This document shows positions 35,370 through 49,045 of a stretch of 64,000 nucleotides of DNA, in pieces. The position numbers and the translations under genes were made by a program. How positions within the stretch are numbered: the first letter of the stretch is position 1; every line of letters begins with the position of its first letter. Source of the stretch: Hippasteria phrygiana (taxonomy: Eukaryota; Echinodermata; Asteroidea; Valvatida; Goniasteridae); the NCBI GenBank assembly GCA_037893225.1, contig JAZGUH010000533.1, positions 1 through 64,000 of the forward strand. The letters are read 5' to 3'. The notes beneath the pieces were generated by a model. The model worked only from the letters and a program-made list of their open reading frames with translations. It made no database searches and was not told where the DNA came from.

Positions 35370-36759
35370 TTGTGGAGAAAATTCAAACCTCGCAATGTTT
35401 ATTTTCTTTCCGGCCAACATCTGTGTGCAGATTACCTCTTATTTATTGCTCCATGCATGTCAAATTCCCTGGGGTATAGACTTGCTTTACTCATTCATAA
35501 TTGCATGAAATATCAACCAAATTCAGTAATTTTGACATGTATGGATAGCTTAGATCTGGCGCTACATGTTGCAATTATCGGCGGCTTCTTAGAGTTAACA
35601 CTTGTGGAGAAAATTCAAACCTCGCAATGTTTATTTTCTTTCCGGCCAACATCTGTGTACATATTACCGTCTATTTATTGCTCCATGCATGTCAAATTCC
35701 CTGGGGTATGGACTTGCTTTATTCATTCATAATTGCATGAAATATCAACCAAATGCAGTAATTTTGACATGTATGGATAGCTTAGATCTGGCGCTACATG
35801 TTGCAATCATCGGCGGCTTCTTAGAGTTAAAACTTGTGGAGAAAATTCAAACCTCGCAATGTTTATTTTCTTTCCGGCCAACATCTGTGTACATGTTACC
35901 GTCTATTTATTGCTCCATGCCTGTCAAATTCCCTAGGGTATGACTTGCTTTACTCATTCATAATTGCATGAAATATCAACCAAATTCAGTAATTTTGACA
36001 TGTATGGATAGCTTAGATCTGGCGCTACATGTTGCAATTATCGGCGGCTTCTTAGAGTTAAAACTTGTGGAGAAAATTCAAACCTCGCAATGTTTATTTT
36101 CTTTCCCGCCAACATCTGTGTACATGTTACCGTCTATTTATTGCTCCATGCATGTCAAATTCCCTGGGGTATGGACTTGCTTTACTCATTCATAATTGCA
36201 TGAAATATCAACCAAATTCAGTAATTTTGACATGTATGGATAGCTTAGATCTGGCGCTACATGTTGCAATTATCGGCGGCTTCTTAGAGTTAACACTTGT
36301 GGAGAAAATTCAAACCTCGCAATGTTTATTTTCTTCCCGGCCACCATCTGTGTGCAGATTACCTCTTATTTATTGCTCCATACATGTCAAATTCCCTGGG
36401 GTATGGACTTGCTTTACTCATTCATAATTGCATGAAATATCAACCAAATTCAGTAATTTTGACATGTATGGATAGCTTAGATCTGGCGCTACATGTTGCA
36501 ATCATCGGCGGCTTCTTAGAGTTAAAACTTGAGGAGAAAATTCAAACCTCGCAATGTTTATTTTCTTTCCGGCCAACATCTGTGTACATGTTACCGTCTA
36601 TTTATTGCTCCATGCCTGTCAAATTCCCTAGGGTATGACTTGCTTTACTCATTCATAATTGCATTAAATATAAACCAAATACAGTAATTTTGACATGTAT
36701 GGATAGCTTAGATCTGGCGCTACATGTTGCAATTATCGGCGGCTTCTTAGAGTTAAAAC
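34212..36759. repeat. 11-unit HOR, copied at 37456-40003 (offset 3244)
   Basis: M2s-M9-M1-M3s-M4-M5-M3-M2s-M6-M1-M2s recurs with constant offset 3244 bp, equal to 14 units because M4-M2-M3 fills 36760-37455. Private changes in this copy are 'gtatagact' near 35476 and 'cttgaggag' near 36529. They are absent from the second copy, so they postdate copying. Confidence 0.9.
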
Positions 36760-38381
36760 TTGTGGAGAAAATTCAAACCTCGCAATGTTTATGTTCTTTC
36801 CGGCCAACATCTGTGTACATGTTACCGTCTATTTATTGCTCCATGCATGTCAAATTCCCTGGGGTATGGACTTGCTTTATTCATTCATAATTGCATGAAA
36901 TATCAACCAAATGCAGTAATTTTGACATGTATGGATAGCTTAGATCTGGCGCTACATGTTGCAATTATCGGCGGCTTCTTAGAGTTAAAACTTGTGGAGA
37001 AAATTTAAACCTCGCAATGTTTATTTTCTTTCCGGCCAACATCTGTGTACATCTTACCGTCTATTTATTGCTCCATGCATGTCAAATTCCCTGGGGTATG
37101 GACTTGCTTTACTCATTCATAATTGCATGAAATATCAACCAAATTCAGTAATTTTGACATGTATGGATAGCTTAGATCTGGCGCTACATGTTGCAATTAT
37201 CGGCGGCTTCTTAGAGTTAACACTTGTGGAGAAAATTCAAACCTCGCAATGTTTATTTTCTTTCCGGCCAACATCTGTGTACATATTACCGTCTATTTAT
37301 TGCTCCATGCATGTCAAATTCCCTAGGGTATGGACTTGCTTTATTCATTCATAATTGCATGAAATACCAACCAAATGCAGTAATTTTGACATGTATGGAT
37401 AGCTTAGATCTGGCGCTACATGTTGCAATCATCGGCGGCTTCTTAGAGTTAAAACTTGTGGAGAAAATTCAAACCTCGCAATGTTTATTTTCTTTCCGGC
37501 CAACATCTGTGTACATGTTACCGTCTATTTATTGCTCCATGCCTGTCAAATTCCCTAGGGTATGACTTGCTTTACTCATTCATAATTGCATGAAATATCA
37601 ACCAAATTCAGTAATTTTGACATGTATGGATAGCTTAGATCTGGCGCTACATGTTGCAATTATCGGCGGCTTCTTAGAGTTAAAACTTGTGGAGAAAATT
37701 CAAACCTCGCAATGTTTATTTTCTTTCCGGCCAACATCTGTGTACATGTTACCGTATATTTATTGCTCCATGCATGTCAAATTCCCTGGGGTATGGACTT
37801 GCTTTACTCATTCATAATTGCATGAAATATCAACCAAATTCAGTAATTTTGACATGTATGGATAGCTTAGATCTGGCGCTACATGTTGCAATTATCGGCG
37901 GCTTCTTAGAGTTAACACTTGTGGAGAAAATTCAAACCTCGCAATGTTTATTTTCTTCCCGGCCACCATCTGTGTGCAGATTACCTCTTATTTATTGCTC
38001 CATGCATGTCAAATTCCCTGGGGTATGGACTTGCTTTACTCATTCATAATTGCATGAAATATCAACCAAATTCAGTAATTTTGACATGTATGGATAGCTT
38101 AGATCTGGCGCTACATGTTGCAATTATCGGCGGCTTCTTAGAGTTAACACTTGTGGAGAAAATTCAAACCTCGCAATGTTTATTTTCTTTCCGGCCAACA
38201 TCTGTGTACATATTACCGTCTATTTATTGCTCCATGCCTGTCAAATTCCCTAGGGTATGACTTGCTTTACTCATTCATAATTGCATGAAATATAAACCAA
38301 ATACAGTAATTTTGACATGTATGGATAGCTTAGATCTGGCGCTACATGTTGCAATTATCGGCGGCTTCTTAGAGTTAAAAC

Positions 38382-41300
38382 TTGTGGAGAAAATTCAAAC
38401 CTCGCAATGTTTATGTTCTTTCCGGCCAACATCTGTGTACATGTTACCGTCTATTTATTGCTCCATGCATGTCAAATTCCCTGGGGTATGGACTTGCTTT
38501 ACTCATTCATAATTGCATGAAATATCAACCAAATTCAGTAATTTTGACATGTATGGATAGCTTAGATCTGGCGCTACAAGTTGCAATCATCGGCGGCTTC
38601 TTAGAGTTAAAACTTGTGGAGAAAATTCAAACCTCGCAATGTTTATTTTCTTTCCGGCCAACATCTGTGTGCAGATTACCTCTTATTTATTGCTCCATGC
38701 ATGTCAAATTCCCTGGGGTATGGACTTGCTTTACTCATTCATAATTGCATGAAATATCAACCAAATTCAGTAATTTTGACATGTATGGATAGCTTAGATC
38801 TGGCGCTACATGTTGCAATTATCGGCGGCTTCTTAGAGTTAACACTTGTGGAGAAAATTCAAACCTCGCAATGTTTATTTTCTTTCCGGCCAACATCTGT
38901 GTACATATTACCGTCTATTTATTGCTCCATGCATGTCAAATTCCCTGGGGTATGGACTTGCTTTATTCATTCATAATTGCATGAAATATCAACCAAATGC
39001 AGTAATTTTGACATGTATGGATAGCTTAGATCTGGCGCTACATGTTGCAATCATCGGCGGCTTCTTAGAGTTAAAACTTGTGGAGAAAATTCAAACCTCG
39101 CAATGTTTATTTTCTTTCCGGCCAACATCTGTGTACATGTTACCGTCTATTTATTGCTCCATGCCTGTCAAATTCCCTAGGGTATGACTTGCTTTACTCA
39201 TTCATAATTGCATGAAATATCAACCAAATTCAGTAATTTTGACATGTATGGATAGCTTAGATCTGGCGCTACATGTTGCAATTATCGGCGGCTTCTTAGA
39301 GTTAAAACTTGTGGAGAAAATTCAAACCTCGCAATGTTTATTTTCTTTCCCGCCAACATCTGTGTACATGTTACCGTCTATTTATTGCTCCATGCATGTC
39401 AAATTCCCTGGGGTATGGACTTGCTTTACTCATTCATAATTGCATGAAATATCAACCAAATTCAGTAATTTTGACATGTATGGATAGCTTAGATCTGGCG
39501 CTACATGTTGCAATTATCGGCGGCTTCTTAGAGTTAACACTTGTGGAGAAAATTCAAACCTCGCAATGTTTATTTTCTTCCCGGCCACCATCTGTGTGCA
39601 GATTACCTCTTATTTATTGCTCCATACATGTCAAATTCCCTGGGGTATGGACTTGCTTTACTCATTCATAATTGCATGAAATATCAACCAAATTCAGTAA
39701 TTTTGACATGTATGGATAGCTTAGATCTGGCGCTACATGTTGCAATCATCGGCGGCTTCTTAGAGTTAAAACTTGTGGAGAAAATTCAAACCTCGCAATG
39801 TTTATTTTCTTTCCGGCCAACATCTGTGTACATGTTACCGTCTATTTATTGCTCCATGCCTGTCAAATTCCCCAGGGTATGACTTGCTTTACTCATTCAT
39901 AATTGCATGAAATATAAACCAAATACAGTAATTTTGACATGTATGGATAGCTTAGATCTGGCGCTACATGTTGCAATTATCGGCGGCTTCTTAGAGTTAA
40001 AACTTGTGGAGAAAATTCAAACCTCGCAATGTTTATGTTCTTTCCGGCCAACATCTGTGTACATGTTACCGTCTATTTATTGCTCCATGCATGTCAAATT
40101 CCCTGGGGTATGGACTTGCTTTACTCATTCATAATTGCATGAAATATCAACCAAATTCAGTAATTTTGACATGTATGGATAGCTTAGATCTGGCGCTACA
40201 AGTTGCAATCATCGGCGGCTTCTTAGAGTTAAAACTTGTGGAGAAAATTCAAACCTCGCAATGTTTATTTTCTTTCCGGCCAACATCTGTGTGCAGATTA
40301 CCTCTTATTTATTGCTCCATGCATGTCAAATTCCCTGGGGTATGGACTTGCTTTACTCATTCATAATTGCATGAAATATCAACCAAATTCAGTAATTTTG
40401 ACATGTATGGATAGCTTAGATCTGGCGCTACATGTTGCAATTATCGGCGGCTTCTTAGAGTTAACACTTGTGGAGAAAATTCAAACCTCGCAATGTTTAT
40501 TTTCTTTCCGGCCAACATCTGTGTACATATTACCGTCTATTTATTGCTCCATGCATGTCAAATTCCCTGGGGTATGGACTTGCTTTATTCATTCATAATT
40601 GCATGAAATATCAACCAAATGCAGTAATTTTGACATGTATGGATAGCTTAGATCTGGCGCTACATGTTGCAATCATCGGCGGCTTCTTAGAGTTAAAACT
40701 TGTGGAGAAAATTCAAACCTCGCAATGTTTATTTTCTTTCCGGCCAACATCTGTGTACATGTTACCGTCTATTTATTGCTCCATGCCTGTCAAATTCCCT
40801 AGGGTATGACTTGCTTTACTCATTCATAATTGCATGAAATATCAACCAAATTCAGTAATTTTGACATGTATGGATAGCTTAGATCTGGCGCTACATGTTG
40901 CAATTATCGGCGGCTTCTTAGAGTTAAAACTTGTGGAGAAAATTCAAACCTCGCAATGTTTATTTTCTTTCCCGCCAACATCTGTGTACATGTTACCGTC
41001 TATTTATTGCTCCATGCATGTCAAATTCCCTGGGGTATGGACTTGCTTTACTCATTCATAATTGCATGAAATATCAACCAAATTCAGTAATTTTGACATG
41101 TATGGATAGCTTAGATCTGGCGCTACATGTTGCAATTATCGGCGGCTTCTTAGAGTTAACACTTGTGGAGAAAATTCAAACCTCGCAATGTTTATTTTCT
41201 TCCCGGCCACCATCTGTGTGCAGATTACCTCTTATTTATTGCTCCATACATGTCAAATTCCCTGGGGTATGGACTTGCTTTACTCATTCATAATTGCATG

Positions 41301-41625
41301 AAATATCAACCAAATTCAGTAATTTTGACATGTATGGATAGCTTAGATCTGGCGCTACATGTTGCAATCATCGGCGGCTTCTTAGAGTTAAAACTTGTGG
41401 AGAAAATTCAAACCTCGCAATGTTTATTTTCTTTCCGGCCAACATCTGTGTACATGTTACCGTCTATTTATTGCTCCATGCCTGTCAAATTCCCCAGGGT
41501 ATGACTTGCTTTACTCATTCATAATTGCATTAAATATAAACCAAATACAGTAATTTTGACATGTATGGATAGCTTAGATCTGGCGCTACATGTTGCAATT
41601 ATCGGCGGCTTCTTAGAGTTAAAAC
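38382..41625. repeat. Tandem 1622-bp 7-mer duplication
   Basis: M4-M5-M3-M2s-M6-M1-M2s at 38382-40003 and 40004-41625, with every unit start displaced by 1622 bp. Both copies end with the rare 'cccagggtatgac' (39871 and 41493), also found near 44971. Both carry 'acaagttgc' before M5. This is the cleanest adjacent HOR pair in the window. Confidence 0.93.
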
Positions 41626-41857
41626 TTGTGGAGAAAATTCAAACCTCGCAATGTTTATGTTCTTTCCGGCCAACATCTGTGTACATGTTACCGTCTATTT
41701 ATTGCTCCATGCATGTCAAATTCCCTGGGGTATGGACTTGCTTTACTCATTCATAATTGCATGAAATATCAACCAAATTCAGTAATTTTGACATGTATGG
41801 ATAGCTTAGATCTGGCGCTACATGTTGCAATTATCGGCGGCTTCTTAGAGTTAACAC

Positions 41858-44408
41858 TTGTGGAGAAAATTCAAACCTCGCAATGTTTATTTTCTTTCCG
41901 GCCAACATCTGTGTACATATTACCGTCTATTTATTGCTCCATGCATGTCAAATTCCCTGGGGTATGGACTTGCTTTATTCATTCATAATTGCATGAAATA
42001 TCAACCAAATGCAGTAATTTTGACATGTATGGATAGCTTAGATCTGGCGCTACATGTTGCAATTATCGGCGGCTTCTTAGAGTTAAAACTTGTGGAGAAA
42101 ATTCAAACCTCGCAATGTTTATTTTCTTTCCGGCCAACATCTGTGTACATGTTACCGTCTATTTATTGCTCCATGCATGTCAAATTCCCTGGGGTATGGA
42201 CTTGCTTTACTCATTCATAATTGCATGAAATATCAACCAAATGCAGTAATTTTGACATGTATGGATAGCTTAGATCTGGCGCTACATGTTGCAATCATCG
42301 GCGGCTTCTTAGAGTTAAAACTTGTGGAGAAAATTCAAACCTCGCAATGTTTATTTTCTTTCCGGCCAACATCTGTGTACATGTTACCGTCTATTTATTG
42401 CTCCATGCATGTCAAATTCCCTGGGGTATGGACTTGCTTTACTCATTCATAATTGCATGAAATATCAACCAAATTCAGTAATTTTGACATGTATGGATAG
42501 CTTAGATCTGGCGCTACATGTTGCAATTATCGGCGGCTTCTTAGAGTTAACACTTGTGGAGAAAATTCAAACCTCGCAATGTTTATTTTCTTCCCGGCCA
42601 CCATCTGTGTGCAGATTACCTCTTATTTATTGCTCCATGCATGTCAAATTCCCTGGGGTATGGACTTGCTTTACTCATTCATAATTGCATGAAATATCAA
42701 CCAAATTCAGTAATTTTGACATGTATGGATAGCTTAGATCTGGCGCTACATGTTGCAATTATCGGCGGCTTCTTAGAGTTAACACTTGTGGAGAAAATTC
42801 AAACCTCGCAATGTTTATTTTCTTCCCGGCCACCATCTGTGTGCAGATTACCTCTTATTTATTGCTCCATGCATGTCAAATTCCCTGGGGTATGGACTTG
42901 CTTTACTCATTCATAATTGCATGAAATATCAACCAAATTCAGTAATTTTGACATGTATGGATAGCTTAGATCTGGCGCTACATGTTGCAATCATCGGCGG
43001 CTTCTTAGAGTTAAAACTTGTGGAGAAAATTCAAACCTCGCAATGTTTATTTTCTTTCCGGCCAACATCTGTGTACATGTTACCGTCTATTTATTGCTCC
43101 ATGCCTGTCAAATTCCCTAGGGTATGACTTGCTTTACTCATTCATAATTGCATGAAATATAAACCAAATACAGTAATTTTGACATGTATGGATAGCTTAG
43201 ATCTGGCGCTACATGTTGCAATCATCGGCGGCTTCTTAGAGTTAAAACTTGTGGAGAAAATTCAAACCTCGCAATGTTTATTTTCTTTCCGGCCAACATC
43301 TGTGTACATGTTACCGTCTATTTATTGCTCCATGCATGTCAAATTCCCTGGGGTATGGACTTGCTTTACTCATTCATAATTGCATGAAATATCAACCAAA
43401 TTCAGTAATTTTGACATGTATGGATAGCTTAGATCTGGCGCTACATGTTGCAATTATCGGCGGCTTCTTAGAGTTAACACTTGTGGAGAAAATTCAAACC
43501 TCGCAATGTTTATTTTCTTCCCGGCCAACATCTGTGTGCAGATTACCTCTTATTTATTGCTCCATGCATGTCAAATTCCCTGGGGTATGGACTTGCTTTA
43601 CTCATTCATAATTGCATGAAATATCAACCAAATTCAGTAATTTTGACATGTATGGATAGCTTAGATCTGGCGCTACATGTTGCAATTATCGGCGGCTTCT
43701 TAGAGTTAACACTTGTGGAGAAAATTCAAACCTCGCAATGTTTATTTTCTTCCCGGCCACCATCTGTGTGCAGATTACCTCTTATTTATTGCTCCATGCA
43801 TGTCAAATTCCCTGGGGTATGGACTTGCTTTACTCATTCATAATTGCATGAAATATCAACCAAATTCAGTAATTTTGACATGTATGGATAGCTTAGATCT
43901 GGCGCTACATGTTGCAATTATCGGCGGCTTCTTAGAGTTAACACTTGTGGAGAAAATTCAAACCTCGCAATGTTTATTTTCTTCCCGGCCACCATCTGTG
44001 TGCAGATTACCTCTTATTTATTGCTCCATGCATGTCAAATTCCCTGGGGTATGGACTTGCTTTACTCATTCATAATTGCATGAAATATCAACCAAATTCA
44101 GTAATTTTGACATGTATGGATAGCTTAGATCTGGCGCTACATGTTGCAATTATCGGCGGCTTCTTAGAGTTAACACTTGTGGAGAAAATTCAAACCTCGC
44201 AATGTTTATTTTCTTCCCGGCCACCATCTGTGTGCAGATTACCTCTTATTTATTGCTCCATGCATGTCAAATTCCCTGGGGTATGGACTTGCTTTACTCA
44301 TTCATAATTGCATGAAATATCAACCAAATTCAGTAATTTTGACATGTATGGATAGCTTAGATCTGGCGCTACATGTTGCAATTATCGGCGGCTTCTTAGA
44401 GTTAAAAC
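41858..44408. repeat. 11-unit block, copied at 45568-48118 (offset 3710)
   Basis: M3-M2-M2-M1-M1-M2s-M2-M7-M1-M1-M1 recurs with constant offset 3710 bp. Just upstream the offset is 3478 (40931/44409 to 41626/45104). The 232-bp difference is one extra M1 at 45336 in the right copy. Confidence 0.9.
43481..43712 (+). repeat. Monomer variant M7 ('tcccggccaac' with M1 right half)
   Basis: Carries M1 'ttcttcccggcc', then the M2/M3 state 'aac', then M1 'gtgcagattacct'. Copies start at 43481, 47191, 48582, 56696 and 58550. A short gene-conversion tract or a single substitution in M1 would both explain it. It always follows M2 and precedes M1. Confidence 0.9.
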
Positions 44409-46263
44409 TTGTGGAGAAAATTCAAACCTCGCAATGTTTATTTTCTTTCCCGCCAACATCTGTGTACATGTTACCGTCTATTTATTGCTCCATGCATGTC
44501 AAATTCCCTGGGGTATGGACTTGCTTTACTCATTCATAATTGCATGAAATATCAACCAAATTCAGTAATTTTGACATGTATGGATAGCTTAGATCTGGCG
44601 CTACATGTTGCAATTATCGGCGGCTTCTTAGAGTTAACACTTGTGGAGAAAATTCAAACCTCGCAATGTTTATTTTCTTCCCGGCCACCATCTGTGTGCA
44701 GATTACCTCTTATTTATTGCTCCATACATGTCAAATTCCCTGGGGTATGGACTTGCTTTACTCATTCATAATTGCATGAAATATCAACCAAATTCAGTAA
44801 TTTTGACATGTATGGATAGCTTAGATCTGGCGCTACATGTTGCAATCATCGGCGGCTTCTTAGAGTTAAAACTTGTGGAGAAAATTCAAACCTCGCAATG
44901 TTTATTTTCTTTCCGGCCAACATCTGTGTACATGTTACCGTCTATTTATTGCTCCATGCCTGTCAAATTCCCCAGGGTATGACTTGCTTTACTCATTCAT
45001 AATTGCATTAAATATAAACCAAATACAGTAATTTTGACATGTATGGATAGCTTAGATCTGGCGCTACATGTTGCAATTATCGGCGGCTTCTTAGAGTTAA
45101 AACTTGTGGAGAAAATTCAAACCTCGCAATGTTTATGTTCTTTCCGGCCAACATCTGTGTACATGTTACCGTCTATTTATTGCTCCATGCATGTCAAATT
45201 CCCTGGGGTATGGACTTGCTTTACTCATTCATAATTGCATGAAATATCAACCAAATTCAGTAATTTTGACATGTATGGATAGCTTAGATCTGGCGCTACA
45301 TGTTGCAATTATCGGCGGCTTCTTAGAGTTAACACTTGTGGAGAAAATTCAAACCTCGCAATGTTTATTTTCTTCCCGGCCACCATCTGTGTGCAGATTA
45401 CCTCTTATTTATTGCTCCATGCATGTCAAATTCCCTGGGGTATGGACTTGCTTTACTCATTCATAATTGCATGAAATATCAACCAAATTCAGTAATTTTG
45501 ACATGTATGGATAGCTTAGATCTGGCGCTACATGTTGCAATTATCGGCGGCTTCTTAGAGTTAACACTTGTGGAGAAAATTCAAACCTCGCAATGTTTAT
45601 TTTCTTTCCGGCCAACATCTGTGTACATATTACCGTCTATTTATTGCTCCATGCATGTCAAATTCCCTGGGGTATGGACTTGCTTTATTCATTCATAATT
45701 GCATGAAATATCAACCAAATGCAGTAATTTTGACATGTATGGATAGCTTAGATCTGGCGCTACATGTTGCAATTATCGGCGGCTTCTTAGAGTTAAAACT
45801 TGTGGAGAAAATTCAAACCTCGCAATGTTTATTTTCTTTCCGGCCAACATCTGTGTACATGTTACCGTCTATTTATTGCTCCATGCATGTCAAATTCCCT
45901 GGGGTATGGACTTGCTTTACTCATTCATAATTGCATGAAATATCAACCAAATGCAGTAATTTTGACATGTATGGATAGCTTAGATCTGGCGCTACATGTT
46001 GCAATCATCGGCGGCTTCTTAGAGTTAAAACTTGTGGAGAAAATTCAAACCTCGCAATGTTTATTTTCTTTCCGGCCAACATCTGTGTACATGTTACCGT
46101 CTATTTATTGCTCCATGCATGTCAAATTCCCTGGGGTATGGACTTGCTTTACTCATTCATAATTGCATGAAATATCAACCAAATTCAGTAATTTTGACAT
46201 GTATGGATAGCTTAGATCTGGCGCTACATGTTGCAATTATCGGCGGCTTCTTAGAGTTAACAC

Positions 46264-49045
46264 TTGTGGAGAAAATTCAAACCTCGCAATGTTTATTTTC
46301 TTCCCGGCCACCATCTGTGTGCAGATTACCTCTTATTTATTGCTCCATGCATGTCAAATTCCCTGGGGTATGGACTTGCTTTACTCATTCATAATTGCAT
46401 GAAATATAAACCAAATTCAGTAATTTTGACATGTATGGATAGCTTAGATCTGGCGCTACATGTTGCAATTATCGGCGGCTTCTTAGAGTTAACACTTGTG
46501 GAGAAAATTCAAACCTCGCAATGTTTATTTTCTTCCCGGCCACCATCTGTGTGCAGATTACCTCTTATTTATTGCTCCATGCATGTCAAATTCCCTGGGG
46601 TATGGACTTGCTTTACTCATTCATAATTGCATGAAATATCAACCAAATTCAGTAATTTTGACATGTATGGATAGCTTAGATCTGGCGCTACATGTTGCAA
46701 TCATCGGCGGCTTCTTAGAGTTAAAACTTGTGGAGAAAATTCAAACCTCGCAATGTTTATTTTCTTTCCGGCCAACATCTGTGTACATGTTACCGTCTAT
46801 TTATTGCTCCATGCCTGTCAAATTCCCTAGGGTATGACTTGCTTTACTCATTCATAATTGCATGAAATATAAACCAAATACAGTAATTTTGACATGTATG
46901 GATAGCTTAGATCTGGCGCTACATGTTGCAATCATCGGCGGCTTCTTAGAGTTAAAACTTGTGGAGAAAATTCAAACCTCGCAATGTTTATTTTCTTTCC
47001 GGCCAACATCTGTGTACATGTTACCGTCTATTTATTGCTCCATGCATGTCAAATTCCCTGGGGTATGGACTTGCTTTACTCATTCATAATTGCATGAAAT
47101 ATCAACCAAATTCAGTAATTTTGACATGTATGGATAGCTTAGATCTGGCGCTACATGTTGCAATTATCGGCGGCTTCTTAGAGTTAACACTTGTGGAGAA
47201 AATTCAAACCTCGCAATGTTTATTTTCTTCCCGGCCAACATCTGTGTGCAGATTACCTCTTATTTATTGCTCCATGCATGTCAAATTCCCTGGGGTATGG
47301 ACTTGCTTTACTCATTCATAATTGCATGAAATATCAACCAAATTCAGTAATTTTGACATGTATGGATAGCTTAGATCTGGCGCTACATGTTGCAATTATC
47401 GGCGGCTTCTTAGAGTTAACACTTGTGGAGAAAATTCAAACCTCGCAATGTTTATTTTCTTCCCGGCCACCATCTGTGTGCAGATTACCTCTTATTTATT
47501 GCTCCATGCATGTCAAATTCCCTGGGGTATGGACTTGCTTTACTCATTCATAATTGCATGAAATATCAACCAAATTCAGTAATTTTGACATGTATGGATA
47601 GCTTAGATCTGGCGCTACATGTTGCAATTATCGGCGGCTTCTTATAGTTAACACGTGTGGAGAAAATTCAAACCTCGCAATGTTTATTTTCTTCCCGGCC
47701 ACCATCTGTGTGCAGATTACCTCTTATTTATTGCTCCATGCATGTCAAATTCCCTGGGGTATGGACTTGCTTTACTCATTCATAATTGCATGAAATATAA
47801 ACCAAATTCAGTAATTTTGACATGTATGGATAGCTTAGATCTGGCGCTACATGTTGCAATTATCGGCGGCTTCTTAGAGTTAACACTTGTGGAGAAAATT
47901 CAAACCTCGCAATGTTTATTTTCTTCCCGGCCACCATCTGTGTGCAGATTACCTCTTATTTATTGCTCCATGCATGTCAAATTCCCTGGGGTATGGACTT
48001 GCTTTACTCATTCATAATTGCATGAAATATCAACCAAATTCAGTAATTTTGACATGTATGGATAGCTTAGATCTGGCGCTACATGTTGCAATCATCGGCG
48101 GCTTCTTAGAGTTAAAACTTGTGGAGAAAATTCAAACCTCGCAATGTTTATTTTCTTTCCGGCCAACATCTGTGTACATGTTACCGTCTATTTATTGCTC
48201 CATGCCTGTCAAATTCCCTAGGGTATGACTTGCTTTACTCATTCATAATTGCATGAAATATAAACCAAATACAGTAATTTTGACATGTATGGATAGCTTA
48301 GATCTGGCGCTACATGTTGCAATCATCGGCGGCTTCTTAGAGTTAAAACTTGTGGAGAAAATTCAAACCTCGCAATGTTTATTTTCTTTCCGGCCAACAT
48401 CTGTGTACATGTTACCGTCTATTTATTGCTCCATGCATGTCAAATTCCCTGGGGTATGGACTTGCTTTACTCATTCATAATTGCATGAAATATCAACCAA
48501 ATTCAGTAATTTTGACATGTATGGATAGCTTAGATCTGGCGCTACATGTTGCAATTATCGGCGGCTTCTTAGAGTTAACACTTGTGGAGAAAATTCAAAC
48601 CTCGCAATGTTTATTTTCTTCCCGGCCAACATCTGTGTGCAGATTACCTCTTATTTATTGCTCCATGCATGTCAAATTCCCTGGGGTATGGACTTGCTTT
48701 ACTCATTCATAATTGCATGAAATATCAACCAAATTCAGTAATTTTGACATGTATGGATAGCTTAGATCTGGCGCTACATGTTGCAATTATCGGCGGCTTC
48801 TTAGAGTTAACACTTGTGGAGAAAATTCAAACCTCGCAATGTTTATTTTCTTCCCGGCCACCATCTGTGTGCAGATTACCTCTTATTTATTGCTCCATGC
48901 ATGTCAAATTCCCTGGGGTATGGACTTGCTTTACTCATTCATAATTGCATGAAATATCAACCAAATTCAGTAATTTTGACATGTATGGATAGCTTAGATC
49001 TGGCGCTACATGTTGCAATTATCGGCGGCTTCTTAGAGTTAACAC
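46264..49045. repeat. Tandem 1391-bp 6-mer duplication
   Basis: M1-M1-M2s-M2-M7-M1 from 46264 recurs from 47655 (offset 1391 bp). The rare mixed state 'ataaaccaaattcag' occurs at about 46403 and 47794 only, at exactly this offset. The second copy begins with 'ttatag' and 'acacgtgtgg', which the first lacks. Confidence 0.88.

Larger units (their letters stand above)
34212..41625. repeat. Array domain IV: 14-unit HOR plus duplicated 7-mer
   Basis: Unit order: M2s-M9-M1-M3s-M4-M5-M3-M2s-M6-M1-M2s-M4-M2-M3 (34212-37455), then M2s-M9-M1-M3s-M4-M5-M3-M2s-M6-M1-M2s (37456-40003), then M4-M5-M3-M2s-M6-M1-M2s (40004-41625). M4 is followed directly by M5, whereas in domain II M1s lies between them. 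The 'acaagttgc' variant sits at that M4-to-M5 join. Confidence 0.9.
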
